A stretch of DNA of 64,000 nt from Bedellia somnulentella (Eukaryota > Arthropoda > Insecta > Lepidoptera > Bedelliidae), in NCBI GenBank assembly GCA_963576735.1, contig OY755179.1:2790001-2854000 (forward strand). The letters are read 5' to 3'. Below, piece after piece: positions 32,159 through 43,680 of this stretch. The translations under genes and the position numbers were made by a program. Each line of letters begins with the position of its first letter. The first letter of the stretch is position 1. Under the pieces are notes generated by a model that worked only from the letters and a program-made list of their open reading frames with translations, had not been told where the DNA came from and ran no database searches.

Positions 32159-33120
32159 CTAGTGGATCGTCCCAGCTTCGCACGGGTAGCGTTGTTTTTT
32201 AAATATCTGAGGTTTCTTTCTTCAGTCACTGCTCAAGCATTGTGAAATTCAGCGCAATGTTTTCAATTTATTAAATTTATAGCACTCCCTAAACAGTGTA
32301 GTTTGGCGATTTTAAATGCGCTTTGATGAAGGGTTCAGTATTTCCGTTTAATAGCAAATTTTGGAATAAAACGCTATGAAGTATTTATAACAATCTAAAA
32401 AATAAATCATTACGTGTTGTAGGATGCAACTACTGGCGCCATCTAGTATGTTATGTGTATATTGGTAACGATTCGGTTTTGGTCACGGGCGCGATGGCTT
32501 TTTTTATGTATAACTTCGGTGTTTCTCTACCGATTTCTATGATTCTTTTTTTATTGAATAGGTAATAATGTTACCTTTTCTAAATTAGGGATGAGTGAGA
32601 GGTTTACAAACGTAAGAGTAAACAAATATAATCAGAATGTTCCGAACTGCTAAGCTATCAGGAATTACACGTGTTATTCTGAGTCAACCGTAAAAGATAG
32701 ACATAAACTGTTGGGGATTTTTTTTTAGATAATTTTATAAAGAATATTTCCGTCATACATGATTTTTATGTAAGTTTAACCATTAAGGCTGCACACGCGA
32801 CGGAAGCTTAAAAAATGTAGTTACTTCTCCCGTTTTCCCAAAATTTCCCAAAATTCCCCTTTACTACTCTGCTGGAAAGTATACAAAAACCTGTCCAGGA
32901 GTATGGAGAATAATTGTGCCAAGTTTCGTTAAAATCCGTCGAGTAGTTTTTGTTTCCATAAGGAACATACAAACCGACAGACAGACAGACAGACAGACAA
33001 AAATTTTACTGATTGCATTTTTGGCATCAGTATCGATCCCTAATCACCACCTAATAGTTATTTTGAAAATATATTTCATGTACAGAATTGACCTCTCTAC
33101 AGATTTATTATAAGTATAGA
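32159..33120 (-). mobile_element. Non-autonomous Helitron
   Basis: Minus strand: begins TCTATACTTATAATAAATC (from 33120) and ends GATCCACTAG (to 32159), with the GC-rich CCCGTGCGAAGCTGGG segment shortly before the end able to form a weak hairpin. It sits exactly between A and T of ATTACTAA|TAAATAAAG, a site intact in the repeat C copy at 21420-21435, with no target duplication. A (GACA)n stretch typical of lepidopteran copies lies at 32976-32999. No Rep/helicase is encoded. Confidence 0.85.
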
Positions 33121-33250
33121 TAAATAAAGAATAGAAAAAGGAAAGAAAAATTTTTTTCGACATAGGCGGGAATCGAACCCGCGACCTCGGGTATACGCCC
33201 CGTCGCTCTGCCAATTGAGCTACCGTGTCAATGGCTGTTAGCGCGAACAA
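33121..33250 (-). repeat. Repeat C unit, upstream half of the tandem pair
   Basis: The remainder of the trailer, core 33159-33229 and a little leader (ATGGCTGTTAGCGCG). Joined to 32158 once the Helitron is removed. Confidence 0.85.
33159..33229 (-). pseudogene. tRNA-like core of repeat C
   Basis: As at 31883-31953. Here the anticodon stem is CGGG/CCCG with loop GCGTATA, so the anticodon position would read GTA (Tyr), but position 33 is C and 27/43 do not pair. Confidence 0.75.
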
Positions 33251-35029
33251 GAGGTATTCATGAACAAAAACCTTGTAATTATCTTTATTTGTTAAACTTT
33301 TAATTTTTAGTTCATAACGAGTTTTAACAGAAATTAAAAGTCTCTTAATTACTTTATTTATAAGAAATAATCAAAAATCAAATTTTACTGTGGCAGAAAT
33401 CAGGAAAAAAGCATATATGAAAATTGAACGCATCTGAATAATAAAGCGATGTGATTGCAAATTGAATGCATCAGATGACACACTATCGCCTCGTTGAGTT
33501 TAATTTCATATGTCAAACACTTTGGGTGTAAACTTATATGAGATATAGGTACTATAGATAAACAGTTGCATACAAAATCGGTAGAAATATATAATCTTCT
33601 CCTCGGTCGCCTTTTAATTATAATATTAAAAAAAAAATACAACACTGAAGCATTTCGCACATGTGAAAAATAATTATTTACAAGTTAAACATTGCAAAAT
33701 TGAGTTCTGCGATTCAGTTGGTTATTTTTAATCAAATAACGTTTATTTTTAATTACTTTGCATACATGCGGCCGCTACGCCCCGTGCTCTCTGACCACTG
33801 CATGTAATTCTAGGAATACGAAAAATATTACTAAAATACTGTTTAAAAATTATTCTGTACTTGTTTACATTATTTTATACTTTGTTCAATCTTTAGTGTA
33901 AAAGACAAAAGGCGTAAAAAATAATTATCGTGATAATTTTTAAATTACTTGCAGGTTTATCTTGTGTGCATTCATACATATTTACTGTGAATATCGAATC
34001 CCATAAAGGGATAGATAAAACTACATTTATTATAGAGCCCGTTTTTATCAGGCGTTTTTATCAAGTCAATACGATTGAACAAGCCTATTTGGTGTATCGT
34101 CCTTAAATATAACGGGCTTCTTAACTATATTTATTCGGTGCAAAATAGCCCAAACTAAAATCATATTACGTTATTTTGGCATGGCAGTAATTATAATGTA
34201 AAAAAACCTGTCCTTTTTTTTCTTGATACTTATAAATATTTATATTCCTTTCTGATATTGTTATTAAACTTAAAGCAATCTGAAATCAAATAATCATTTA
34301 TTTCAACGTGAAAAGATAAATCTTTGTTTTTTGAACCTCAAATTTCAAATTACAGTGTTAAGTTGAAATATACTTCGTATTCGGAAGGTGTTTTGTTGAG
34401 ATACTTAGTACTGAGCAAAATTTCTTACTAAGTTGTGAACGGGCAAAATGGCTGATTATATTTTCAATACAAAGTCATTAGTTTTATGAATTCTGAAGTT
34501 AGCTCCTACGTAAATAAATAAAACGTTATTTCTTCTCACCTTTAATTTATGGCCTATTTTACGACGGCAAATGTAAATGATCACCCGGAACGGTATTTAA
34601 AGAGTCAAGCAACGTATTTTTCCGGCGGTTTCCATAACTTCTGCCATTAATCACATTTCCTGGTATCGCTTAGGAAATAGATGGCGAAGTAAATTTAAAG
34701 AGCAATCAGAAAAATTGGTCTCTAATTATTATAACAATTATTTCTTAAAGTGTTTGGTAATGTCAGTCGAAAACGAAAACCGCATCATTTATATCAAATA
34801 GAAAATATGCTTAAAAAGGCAGGCATCCAGTGTGTTAAGAAATAAGAATACCTTCTATCTATATTTTCATACATACCTTTGTTTGAAAATATTGATAGCG
34901 TTACTGATGAATAAATAACGCTCGAGAGGTTGGCAAAGATCTGATAAATAGGCAAGCGATTTTGATTATCTATCCCAATGGAATCTAATAGCGTAAGTTA
35001 TTTCGTATTTCATATAAATACATACCATA
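33251..35029. other. Unassigned AT-rich sequence
   Basis: About 1.8 kb with no recognised gene or family from this window. Open frames here are short and lack motifs. Confidence 0.45.
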
Positions 35030-35244
35030 TACGGCTTAGCAAAGTGGTTCTACCCGTGGGTGTTCATAAGAGGAGACAAAGGGTATTGGGGCTTTTTAAG
35101 TTATTTTTGGACGATGCAGTTGGAGACCCATCACCAAAAACCTTATTTTCCCTGTGCAACTACCAAAAGTGGCTGAGGAGTTTCTTATTCCGAAGCGCTA
35201 GCTACTTATTCTAGGGATTTATAGTCGTGAATATATGTATGTAA
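35030..35244 (+). repeat. SINE-A lacking the head
   Basis: From TTCTACCCGTGGGTGTTCAT to ATAGTCGTGAATATATGTATG. Confidence 0.8.
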
Positions 35245-35862
35245 GTCATATTATAAAATCCTGCATGCAAATAGTTATACTAATATTGCCCTTTATTAAA
35301 ACTTCACTTCTACCATAAAATTCCATATTCAGTTGCATTTCTTATAAATGGCATATTTTTTTTTCTTCCACTAACAACCCCAACCAAAAGTGCCATCAGA
35401 AAGCTTCGAATTCAAAAGAAGCCATTTCTTTGTCAAACACAAAAGCCGCTCATTCCATTAGTACCTTAACAGCTCTGTTATTATAGTGTGATATCATAAT
35501 TGAATACATGTTCGCAATACGAAGGCGGGTCAACCCTACAGCGTGGTCGTATCGGGTTGACATCGGCTCGCATCCGACATTCACGTCCGCCGCACTAACT
35601 CATATACAAAAGTTCCGGGGCAAAAACGAGCCAGTACGAATGCGGAACCACGTGCCAGTAACACTAGATAAGTATACGAAATATGTAGCAACGGGTCTAC
35701 GGGACCCGCTGTCCACTTCCGATCATAACTTTGTGTAAAAACGCGCGACCGAATATGGGTTAGATAACCGGTTGTCTACGAGAACTTTTTGGGTTCTTAA
35801 CGTTTTCGTTGTGTGCTCTAGTATTAATGGAGTCTTTGTTTCTATGTTTAGTTTTAAGCCGT
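35245..35862. other. Unassigned sequence
   Basis: No recognised feature. A 76-codon open frame at 35508-35738 covers a less AT-rich patch but has no motif I know. Confidence 0.4.
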
Positions 35863-35875
35863 TTTCAAGGTTCCA

Positions 35876-36218
35876 ACAACCGTGATAACCCAGTGGATAG
35901 AACACTCGGTTATCGTGCAAACGACTAGTGTTCAAATCCTGGGTCGGGCCTACACCAATTTGTCTTTTCTAAAGACATATGTGTGGTTAAATTATCATTG
36001 TTGTTAACGGTGAGGAAAAACATCGTGAGGAAACCCCGTGTATTCGTACAAAACGGCGATATGCCTGCCCCCTATCACGTGAGTTCACTGTCCATGCAAA
36101 ACGTGGGAACTCTGAACACCAGGTGACAAAGTCAAATGATGTTTAGAAGTATTAGTACCTCTGCCAACCCCTTCGGGGATATGCGGCGTGAACGTTTATG
36201 TTATGTTATATGTTTATG
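35876..36218 (+). repeat. SINE-B, full length with 13-bp target duplication
   Basis: Head with GATAACCCAGTGGATAGAAC and GTGTTCAAATCC, tail GTTTATGTTATG. TTTCAAGGTTCCA at 35863-35875 and 36219-36231. Confidence 0.9.
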
Positions 36219-36396
36219 TTTCAAGGTTCCATACAAATAGTTAGAAAATACAAATCAGAGACTATGTTTAGTTAGTTCATCACTCGATATCTCAATTGAA
36301 ACTTACCACCCCTTAAGGTTTATAGTCGTGATTATATGTTTATTCATAAATGTATATTTGTTTTAGAAAAAGTGAGACAAATTTTAATCTAGAATA

Positions 36397-36500
36397 ACCG
36401 TGATAGCTTAATGGGTAGCGTACCCCCCCCCCCCTCATTCATGCATACATACGAGATTTCAAATACCGAGAAGGGCTAACAGTAATTTGTCTTTTCTAAA
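36397..36500 (+). repeat. SINE-B head fragment interrupted by a C12 run
   Basis: AACCGTGATAGCTTAATGGG then twelve C at 36423-36434, and ATTTGTCTTTTCTAAAG further on. Confidence 0.6.
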
Positions 36501-36626
36501 GTCATTATCCGTTTATCGGTAAAAAATGGTTATCGGCTCAGCATGTGTGTCTGAAACGTTACACAGACCATTCCAAGACACGCTGGTTTTCAGCCGACAC
36601 CTACGACTTAAGAAGCACTCCTTATA

Positions 36627-36870
36627 CATACATACATACATATACTCACGTCTAAAAATCCCTTAACCGGATAGCCAGAGCTTTGGAAATTCCTTAGCCA
36701 CTTTTGGAAGTTCATTGGGGAAAAGATGGTAATAATAAATGTTTTTGGTGACGGGTCTCCAACCACATTGCTCGAAAATCACTTAAAAAGCCCCTATACC
36801 CTTAGTCGCCTCTTACGATCACTACCGGTAGAAATGGGGTAGTGGTATTCTAAGACGACACTACACGGCA
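36627..36870 (-). repeat. SINE-A with imperfect 14-bp target duplication
   Basis: Typical minus-strand copy. AAGCACTCCTTATA precedes it and AAGCACTCGTTATA follows. Confidence 0.88.
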
Positions 36871-36966
36871 TAAGCACTCGTTATAGCGTCAACAAAAAGC
36901 AATGAAATAAATAAAGGAATGATAGTGAAGAAAATACTGTATATTTTAAAAAATATAAAGTTATTA

Positions 36967-37342
36967 TAACATAACATAACATAACATAACATAAACGTTC
37001 ACGCCGAATATCCCCGAAGGGGTTGGCAGAGGTACTAATACTTCTGAACATCACGTGACTTTGTCACCTGGTGTTCAAAGTACCCACGTTTTGCATGGAC
37101 AGTGTACTCACGTGATAGGGGGCAGGCCTATCGCCGTTTTGTACGAATACACTGTCACATGACTAAGTACAACTCAGCCATGTGGGTTTCCTCACAATGT
37201 TTTCCCTCACCGTTAACAACCATGATAAATTAACCACACATATGTCTTTAGAAAAGACAAATTGGTGTAGGCCCGACCCAGGATTCGAACACTAGTCGCT
37301 GCACGATAACCAAGTGTTCTACCCACTGGGCTATCACGGTTG
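36967..37342 (-). repeat. SINE-B, near full length
   Basis: (CATAA)n tail at the left, CACGCCGAATATCCCCGAAG, head ending CCACTGGGCTATCACGG. Confidence 0.92.
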
Positions 37343-37640
37343 TCATTATTTTTATTATTAATTATATTATAATAGAAATATAAAATAATTTATAAAAAAT
37401 AATAATAATAGTACGGGTCCAAAAATATTGGATAAAATTATATGTGAAAAAAGTTATTTAACGTGGTATTTGAATGTCGCTGTACAGCTATGATCTTTGA
37501 GGGGTATCTTAATCTTTCTCCGAAGGCTGGGATACGATGTTTAGGGGTTACTAGTGGATATGAGTGTCCAAGAATATGGTACTGTGACACTGCCCGGGAC
37601 CATATCAGTTTCTCAAATAAGTATTTGGGGTATTGGGTTA

Positions 37641-37893
37641 TTACATACATACATACAAATACTCACGGCTATAAATCCCTTAACGGGGTAGCCAGAGCTT
37701 TGGAATGAGAAATTTCTCAGCCACTTTTGGAAGTTGATTGGGGAAAAGATGGTGATAATAAATGTTTTTGGTAACGGGTCTCCAACCACATCGCCCAAAA
37801 ATTACTTAAAAAGCCCCTATACCCTTAGTCGCCTCTTACGATCACCCACGGGTAGAAATGGGGTAGTGTTATTCTAAGCCAACACTACACAGC
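37641..37893 (-). repeat. SINE-A, near-complete copy
   Basis: CATACATACATACAAATACTC tail region, head CCAACACTACACAGC. Confidence 0.88.
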
Positions 37894-38460
37894 AGTTATT
37901 TTTGGGTTATCATAACACCAAAAAGAAGCGTGGCTATATGGAGCTTTCTTCTTGCTTTGAGATTCGACATATTGTTAGTTTTCAGGTAGGTCGAAACATG
38001 AGTTCTTGTTTTCAATATAAGAGTCTTTTAGAAGCACTCAAAACTCAATGCTAAACACTGCGTTAACTTCTATGATATTATGCATTTATTCATGCAAGAA
38101 AACCACAAGTGGATCACAGACGTGAATTATCATGAATTGCTTGAATATATAAACTACAATTAATTATAACATTTTATGGTTCTATCTTTTGTAGTTTAGG
38201 CAGCGTACTCAAAATAAATAACTTCTTTGGTTGTTTTTTTTCAGTTTGTGTTCGAAAAATCAAAATATCTTACGGAATCCTTTTTTTTTCAAAATAAAAC
38301 ATAGCCTTTGTTACTCGTGGATAATGTAGCTTTCGAATGGTGAAAGAGTTTTATAAATCGGTCAAGTAGTTTTTGAGTATTTATTACAACCAAACAAACA
38401 AAGTTTTCCTCTTTATAATATTAGTGTTAATAATATAAGATAACCTTGTTAGGCTTTGTT
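37894..38460. other. Unassigned sequence
   Basis: No clear family. TCAAGTAGTTTTTGAGTATT followed by ACAAACAAAG (38360-38400) is reminiscent of Helitron internal sequence. Confidence 0.35.
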
Positions 38461-38560
38461 TTGCATGAAAACCTCATGTGGGGATTATTACTTATCAATT
38501 AAGCTACTGAAAAATGTCGTGAGTTCGAGTCCCGCTCGCTGGTGTTGTTTTTTTTATTCG
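38461..38560 (-). repeat. Repeat C trailer joined to other tRNA-like sequence
   Basis: CATGAAAACCTCATGTGGGG matches the trailer; then a plus-strand GTGAGTTCGAGTCCCGCTCG B-box-like segment not of the usual core. Confidence 0.5.
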
Positions 38561-38710
38561 TTTAATTTATTATTAAATAACCTAGGTTTTGATCTTTAAA
38601 AGCCAAATCCAGTTCTTTGAAATTAGCAACCTGAGCTGATTCTAAAGCTACTCTGATAATTATCAGTGCTCCATTTTTAAATCTCAGAATTTTATATTGA
38701 ATTACTTAAT

Positions 38711-39088
38711 TATAACATAACATAAAAAACATAAACGTAAACGTTCACGCCGAATATCCCCGAAGGGGTTGGCAGAGGTACTAATACTTCTGAACATCAC
38801 GTGACTTTGTCATCTGGTGTTCAGAGTACCCATGTTTTGCATGGACAGTGTACTCACGTAATAGGGGGCAGGCCTATCGCCGTTTTGTACGAATACACTG
38901 TCACATGACTAAGTACAACTCAGCCATGTGGGTTTCCTCACGATGTTTTCCCTCACCGTTAACAACTATGATAAATTAACCACACATATGTTTTTAGAAA
39001 AGACAAATTGGTGTAGGCCCGACCCAGGATTTGAACACTAGTCATTTGCACGATAACCGAGTGTTCTACCCACTGGGCTATCATGGTT
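38711..39088 (-). repeat. SINE-B, near full length
   Basis: Complete from (CATAA)n to CCACTGGGCTATCATGG. TTAATTATAA lies at both edges (likely 10-bp duplication). Confidence 0.9.
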
Positions 39089-39111
39089 GTTAATTATAAA
39101 ATGGCTTTAAA

Positions 39112-39330
39112 TAGCCCCAACCAATTTCTTTACGTGGGTGTCGTCAAAGGCGACAGAATTTTTGGGGCTTATCAATTGATTGGGCACTTCGGCTGGAGAC
39201 CTATCACCATCCATCGTTTATTTTACTATGTTTTCTGTACGCAACTTCCTTAAGCGACCTAGTACGTTCTAATTTCAGAGCTCCAGCTACCCTTTTGGGA
39301 TTTATAGCCGTAAGTATATGAATGCATGTA
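39112..39330 (+). repeat. SINE-A, old copy
   Basis: ACGTGGGTGTCGTCAAAGGC, GGAGACCTATCACC and TTTATAGCCGTAAGTATATG are recognisable. Confidence 0.65.
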
Positions 39331-40159
39331 AATTATTGAGAAAGAATAAACTCTTGAAATCTTACATCAAAACACAAATGTAAAAAAAAACAATAAAATA
39401 AACGTCGAAGCAATTTCCCGCCATAATGGTACATAAACTGCGCGGCCATTTTGATACCGCAGACATATCGTCATTTTACTACTCTAACATCCATACTAAT
39501 ATTATAAATGGGAAAGTGAGTTTGTTTGTTTGTTTGTTCCGCTTTCACGCCGTAAATACTGAACCGATTGCTTTGAAATTTTTCAGACGTGTAGTTAGAA
39601 GTCTAAATTAAATAATAGGGTAATTTTTATCCCGGAAAAAATATGTTCCCATGGGAAATCAAAAATATTGTTTGCTTACTAAATGCATTGGAGATGGCGC
39701 TGTGCATGTGCATCGTTTAAAACAACGTAAAATATTGTAAACTAATATAAAAATCAAAATTTAGAAACTTAATGGTACGGTAATGGATCCCCGAAAATAA
39801 GGAACTCCCGAGGGATAATGTACTATTTTTTTATCGTATACTTTTTTTTTTACATCTACTTATATTGCAAACGAATATTAACATGTAAATTTAGAAGCTA
39901 AATGAAACGACGACGATTCCTTGAAACTAAGGAATCCGCAAGAGTTCTCATAGGAACATCAAAAAACCTTAACTCATATATGGCTCAAAATATTGCAGCG
40001 ATTATTTTTATCATCGATGGAATTCACATCAGACACTTTGTTAATGTTCATTTTGGAAAGATGAAGGGGTTTCATCAATTTAAATGACAAATTTGTTTAT
40101 CAATAGTAAGACTAATATGAAATAAAGCGTAATAAAAATTTGACACCGCCCCGGTAACG

Positions 40160-40260
40160 TCTCCGTGGCGTAGCGGTATAACTAACTACTATGAATATTT
40201 AATTAGAACTATTATGAATCAATCGTCCCGGGTTCGTATCTCAGGTAATTCAAGCATTTT
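40160..40260 (+). pseudogene. Interrupted tRNA-like sequence
   Basis: TCTCCGTGGCGTAGCGGTAT (A-box-like) and CCCGGGTTCGTATCTCAGG (B-box-like) are separated by about 50 AT-rich bases that do not form an anticodon arm. Probably a SINE head or a tRNA pseudogene. Confidence 0.4.
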
Positions 40261-40679
40261 GTAAAAAAATGTTTTGTTAGCTTAAAATAACACTATATAT
40301 AATAATAACAAGCACTGTCCCTTCAATTTAGCGATTATTTTGGAAGGAGATCCACCACTAATCATCCCTATATTGCCGAGCAATCGCTGCAAGCTCTCCC
40401 ACTATCACCAACGGTCAGTGTAGGGGGCAGCACCGGGCCGTCGCCGCAGCGCCAAACTACTATTCGTATCTGTACTTACTAAAGATATTCTCATTTCTGA
40501 ACATAAAAACTTGGTATATTTGTTTCATGATTCTTATGAACAATTAAAAAGGAATTTTTGGAACTCAACCCCTAACGGGTTGATATAGCAAATGAAAGTT
40601 AATATAGAGTTTTTTTTTACATTTTATAATAAAACTTGGTGCGATTGAATTTATGAAATCCATCTATCAATCATTCATG

Positions 40680-40872
40680 AATATATGCTAACAACCATAA
40701 ATTCCATAAAAGGGTAGCCATAGCTTCGAAGATTCTTCATCCAATTTTGGAATGGAAATATATTGATAAAAGATAGGTTAATAAAGGTTGTTAGTGATGG
40801 GTCACAAACTGCATCGCCCAACAATCACTTAAAAAGCCTCAATGTCCTTTATGTCATTTACAATGCCCGCGG
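40680..40872 (-). repeat. SINE-A, old copy
   Basis: AACAACCATAAATTCC, AAAGGGTAGCCATAGC and CTGCATCGCCCAACAATCAC are family landmarks. Confidence 0.6.
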
Positions 40873-41347
40873 GATTATAAATATAAAAAACAGAAGTTGT
40901 GATAGTGTTTCGGTATTTTGGTATTATGTAAACTGGATGCAAAAAATGAAGTCCACGCGGACGAAGTCGCGGGGCAAAAAGCTAGTATTACATAAACCTA
41001 ATCATATGCTTTTAAGGCAATGGGCGTAGGTCATGTGAAGGACAGAGCCTAGAAATAGTATCATACTTGCAATTATTTTTACATCAACATCGTCAGTTAG
41101 TGCCAACAGTTTTTTAGGTTATAGGTACTAGTCAGCTAAATGAACCCTTTCTATTTAAGCAATGTGTGTATTTTCGTATGAAAATTCCATTACCATCACG
41201 ATAGACGTTGAAAGTAACGTAACATATGTAATTCTATTTCAAGGACAAAAGTCCGACAACATTTAGTTTAATATGAGTATTCCCAAAAGAAGAATAAATG
41301 GATTGAGTATATGATATGTACGGTACGTTTGACCCGATTTTATAAAG

Positions 41348-41410
41348 TTACGGCGGATAGTCTCTGCCTACCCCAATGGGAACTAATGACGTGAGTATAC
41401 GTTAGTAAAC
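41348..41410 (+). pseudogene. RTE-like LINE extreme 3' end
   Basis: CGGATAGTCTCTGCCTACCC then TGGGAACTAATGACGTGAG. Confidence 0.6.
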
Positions 41411-41458
41411 AATATTATTGAGGAAGTGGGTAGTGGCATTTGGTTAATATTTCATAAT

Positions 41459-41600
41459 TACATACCTATACTCACGGCCAGGCCATTAATACCAATAAAG
41501 GGGCAGCCAGAGCTTCAGAGCCGAAATCTCCTCAGCTACATTTGGAAGTTGATATACTTTATATCTACTATCTTGTCCCCTACCAACTTAAAAAAATAAT
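41459..41600 (-). repeat. SINE-A, 3' half
   Basis: ATACTCACGGCC, GGGGCAGCCAGAGCTTCAG and a ...TTTGGAAGTTGAT body. Confidence 0.6.
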
Positions 41601-41664
41601 ATAATTGGGATCAAATATTTGCTAAATAAATCTTGAATCTAGTGACTTTCCCATCGATCTAAAC

Positions 41665-41905
41665 AAACGACTAAAGACCTCAAGGGATACCCAGAGGTTC
41701 ATAATGGGGAACTCCCCAGCAAATTGTGAATTATTTAAGAGAAAAAGTACGTGAATTAAAAGATTAATAAAAGGCAATGTTGAACCCAATCCTTTTAACG
41801 TAATAATCACTTAAAAAGCCCTAAAATGAGCCGAGAGTCACTTGGTTCGTCTCCCAAGGGAAGAAATAGAGATGTGCTTTTTGAAGGCACCATTACACAT
41901 TTATA
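41665..41905 (-). repeat. SINE-A, very decayed copy
   Basis: CAAGGGATACCCAGAGGTTC, AATCACTTAAAAAGCCC and GGGAAGAAATAGAG in the right order. Confidence 0.5.
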
Positions 41906-42012
41906 CTGTTTGATATGCATTTGAAATGAATGCAATGTATCTGTCAATCAAAACGTCATGTCGTCAAATAAAAGCAAAAGTCTAACGCCAATGTAACAAA
42001 ATAAGCAAAAAT

Positions 42013-42062
42013 TTAAATCTTTTTGTTCATGAAAACCTCATGTGGGGATTATTACTAATACA
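42013..42062 (-). repeat. Repeat C trailer fragment
   Basis: TTTAAATCTTTTTGTTCATG and CCTCATGTGGGGATTATTAC only; no core nearby. Confidence 0.75.
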
Positions 42063-42224
42063 TGAATGAAAATGAATAAAACCCATATAAAACCACTGAA
42101 CCTCCAAAAATATTTAGTATTTTTCATTGCTACCATAATATTTACGATTAATTAATCTTACTATTTGTTGACACCTAAACATTACAATCTCCGATTCAAT
42201 ACTCAATCATCCTTTAAATTATTA

Positions 42225-42625
42225 TATTGCTGAGTTCGTGGAGCGTTCGGCTCACGCACGATCCGTAGTTTCGTCTCGTATATCCGTCTTTGGTTCGATT
42301 ACCTGTTGTTAACATAACAAATTCAATTTGTAATATTTTATATAGTTTCGTATCAACTGATTATCCAATAATTAAAAAGATTCCATGTTTAGAGGGCACA
42401 TAGCGCCTTCCTCTGACAGCCCATAGTGTCCTCCCCCAAGGGGCTCAAACCTGTCCTTTATAGGGTGTTTGGCCATAGTCCACCACGCGAGCCATGTGCG
42501 GATTGGCACACTAACGACTAATACCGTGATAGTAGCCGGGACCGACGGCTTAACGTACCCTCCAAGCACGGAATCATCATAATTTTCGGATTATCAGGCG
42601 ATTCAAGCCTTGCAGGTAATATCCT
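42225..42625 (+). repeat. Unclassified tRNA-like SINE pieces
   Basis: GCTGAGTTCGTGGAGCGTTC with TTTGGTTCGATTACC (42225-42300) gives A- and B-box-like segments. GGGACCGACGGCTTAACGTA (about 42538-42557) and the following GCACGGAATCATCA resemble the body of a lepidopteran SINE that I recall, but the name cannot be confirmed. Confidence 0.4.
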
Positions 42626-43107
42626 TCCAAACTGGTTTAAATCTTACAAATGAAATTTGTGAGTTAACTTTGGGGATATCTATAAACCCAGCAGCTATAT
42701 CGTATATCCCCAAAGTGGTTTTAGAGGTCCTAATGCTTCTGAAAGTTACGTAAAATACGGTTTGCTTTTGTCCAGAGTACAAGTAAAAGACTCATCCATG
42801 TTCTTTTCCAAGGCTAAATTTGAGATTGCATGTCGGATTTGTCTCGATGGTTTTCCTCTATAATTTAGATTGAAAACCACTCTCTTCTTCCTTTATAATT
42901 AAGATTAAAAACCACTTACTATGTGATTTTGACATAAGAGTCACGTGATTTTTTTTAACTTTTAACGATGAGAATGAAGATCACTGGCGTACCCATAAAA
43001 TTCAAATCAAATTAGAACATACCAAAACTCTCAACACATCAAAATAAATTTGCCCTTACTCATTCACAAGTATAATACGATTAAATATATACATGAGTAG
43101 GCGTCTA
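42626..43107. other. Unassigned sequence
   Basis: A short duplicated piece (AGATTGAAAACCACT-like at about 42868 and 42904) is the only structure seen. Confidence 0.4.
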
Positions 43108-43252
43108 AATTATAAAGAATAAAAAACATGTATGAAAAGTTTGATAGATGTAGCGAGCTAGCGACGACGTTTGCCAGGATTGTACAAAGTGGCAATCAAT
43201 AGTCTCTGCCTACCCCGATAGAATATAATGACATGTGTATATGTATGTATGT
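43108..43252 (+). pseudogene. RTE-like LINE 3' fragment
   Basis: AAAGAATAAAAAACATGTAT through CAGGATTGTACAAAGTGGC to the TATGTATGTATG tail. Confidence 0.65.
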
Positions 43253-43268
43253 ATAATCCGAATCCAAT

Positions 43269-43440
43269 ACCCATGAAAATTTGCGCCAAATTAATTTCCA
43301 GCAGTTCAATGCATGGCGCGCTCCCCTCGAGACGCCCAGGGTATAGGGTGCTGGTTAGTGTGCAAGTCACGTCCCCTCATCACACGGCCGCATGGTTCAG
43401 CATTGCAAGTTGCACACGTGAGCCCGCATCTCTGGGAAAT
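43269..43440. repeat. Direct repeat unit 1 (172 bp)
   Basis: A GC-rich unit with CTCCCCTCGAGACGCCCAGG in its middle, nearly identical over its length to 43681-43852. It is much richer in GC than its flanks. No coding motif was recognised. Confidence 0.85.
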
Positions 43441-43680
43441 GGTGTTAAAGTTGACTTGTAGTAAAAACAGCTAGCACCTCTACCAGACTGTAAAAACTCC
43501 AAGAATTCAAATTTGAGCAGTAATCAAACTCAAATGCCAGTACTCATCAAATAGTAGTGCGACAAATTAATCTGCAGCGACTAAATGATCACCATAAGTT
43601 TTTTAAAAAAACCATCGCACCGAAATCCGAGACACACTAAAATGTTTCACAACAAATAAATTTGCCAAATATGATGCAAC

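Larger units (their letters stand above)
39490..40985 (+). mobile_element. Candidate Helitron containing other repeats
   Basis: The 5' side begins TCCATACTAATATTATAAAT after an A, with (GTTT)n and TTTCACGCCG as common in lepidopteran Helitron-type repeats. The 3' side has GCGGACGAAGTCGC, able to form a hairpin, then AAAAAGCTAG followed by T. Whether both ends belong to one 1.5-kb element is unproven: a decayed tRNA-like piece and a decayed SINE-A lie inside, and two partial elements would look similar. Confidence 0.45.

Noticed and set aside
32976..32999. (GACA)n as a CRISPR-like or separate microsatellite locus
   Set aside because: A simple short repeat internal to the Helitron; no spacer-repeat structure and the genome is eukaryotic.
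35508..35738. 76-codon plus-strand frame
   Set aside because: No motif, no start context or splice evidence; kept only as a note under the unassigned region.
36423..36434. Poly-C run as a G-quadruplex regulatory site
   Set aside because: A single run of twelve C inside a SINE-B fragment gives no four-tract pattern and may be a sequencing-sensitive homopolymer.
43228..43461. 77-codon plus-strand frame
   Set aside because: It overlaps the RTE tail and the 172-bp direct repeat; the second repeat copy does not keep a comparable frame, so coding is unlikely.
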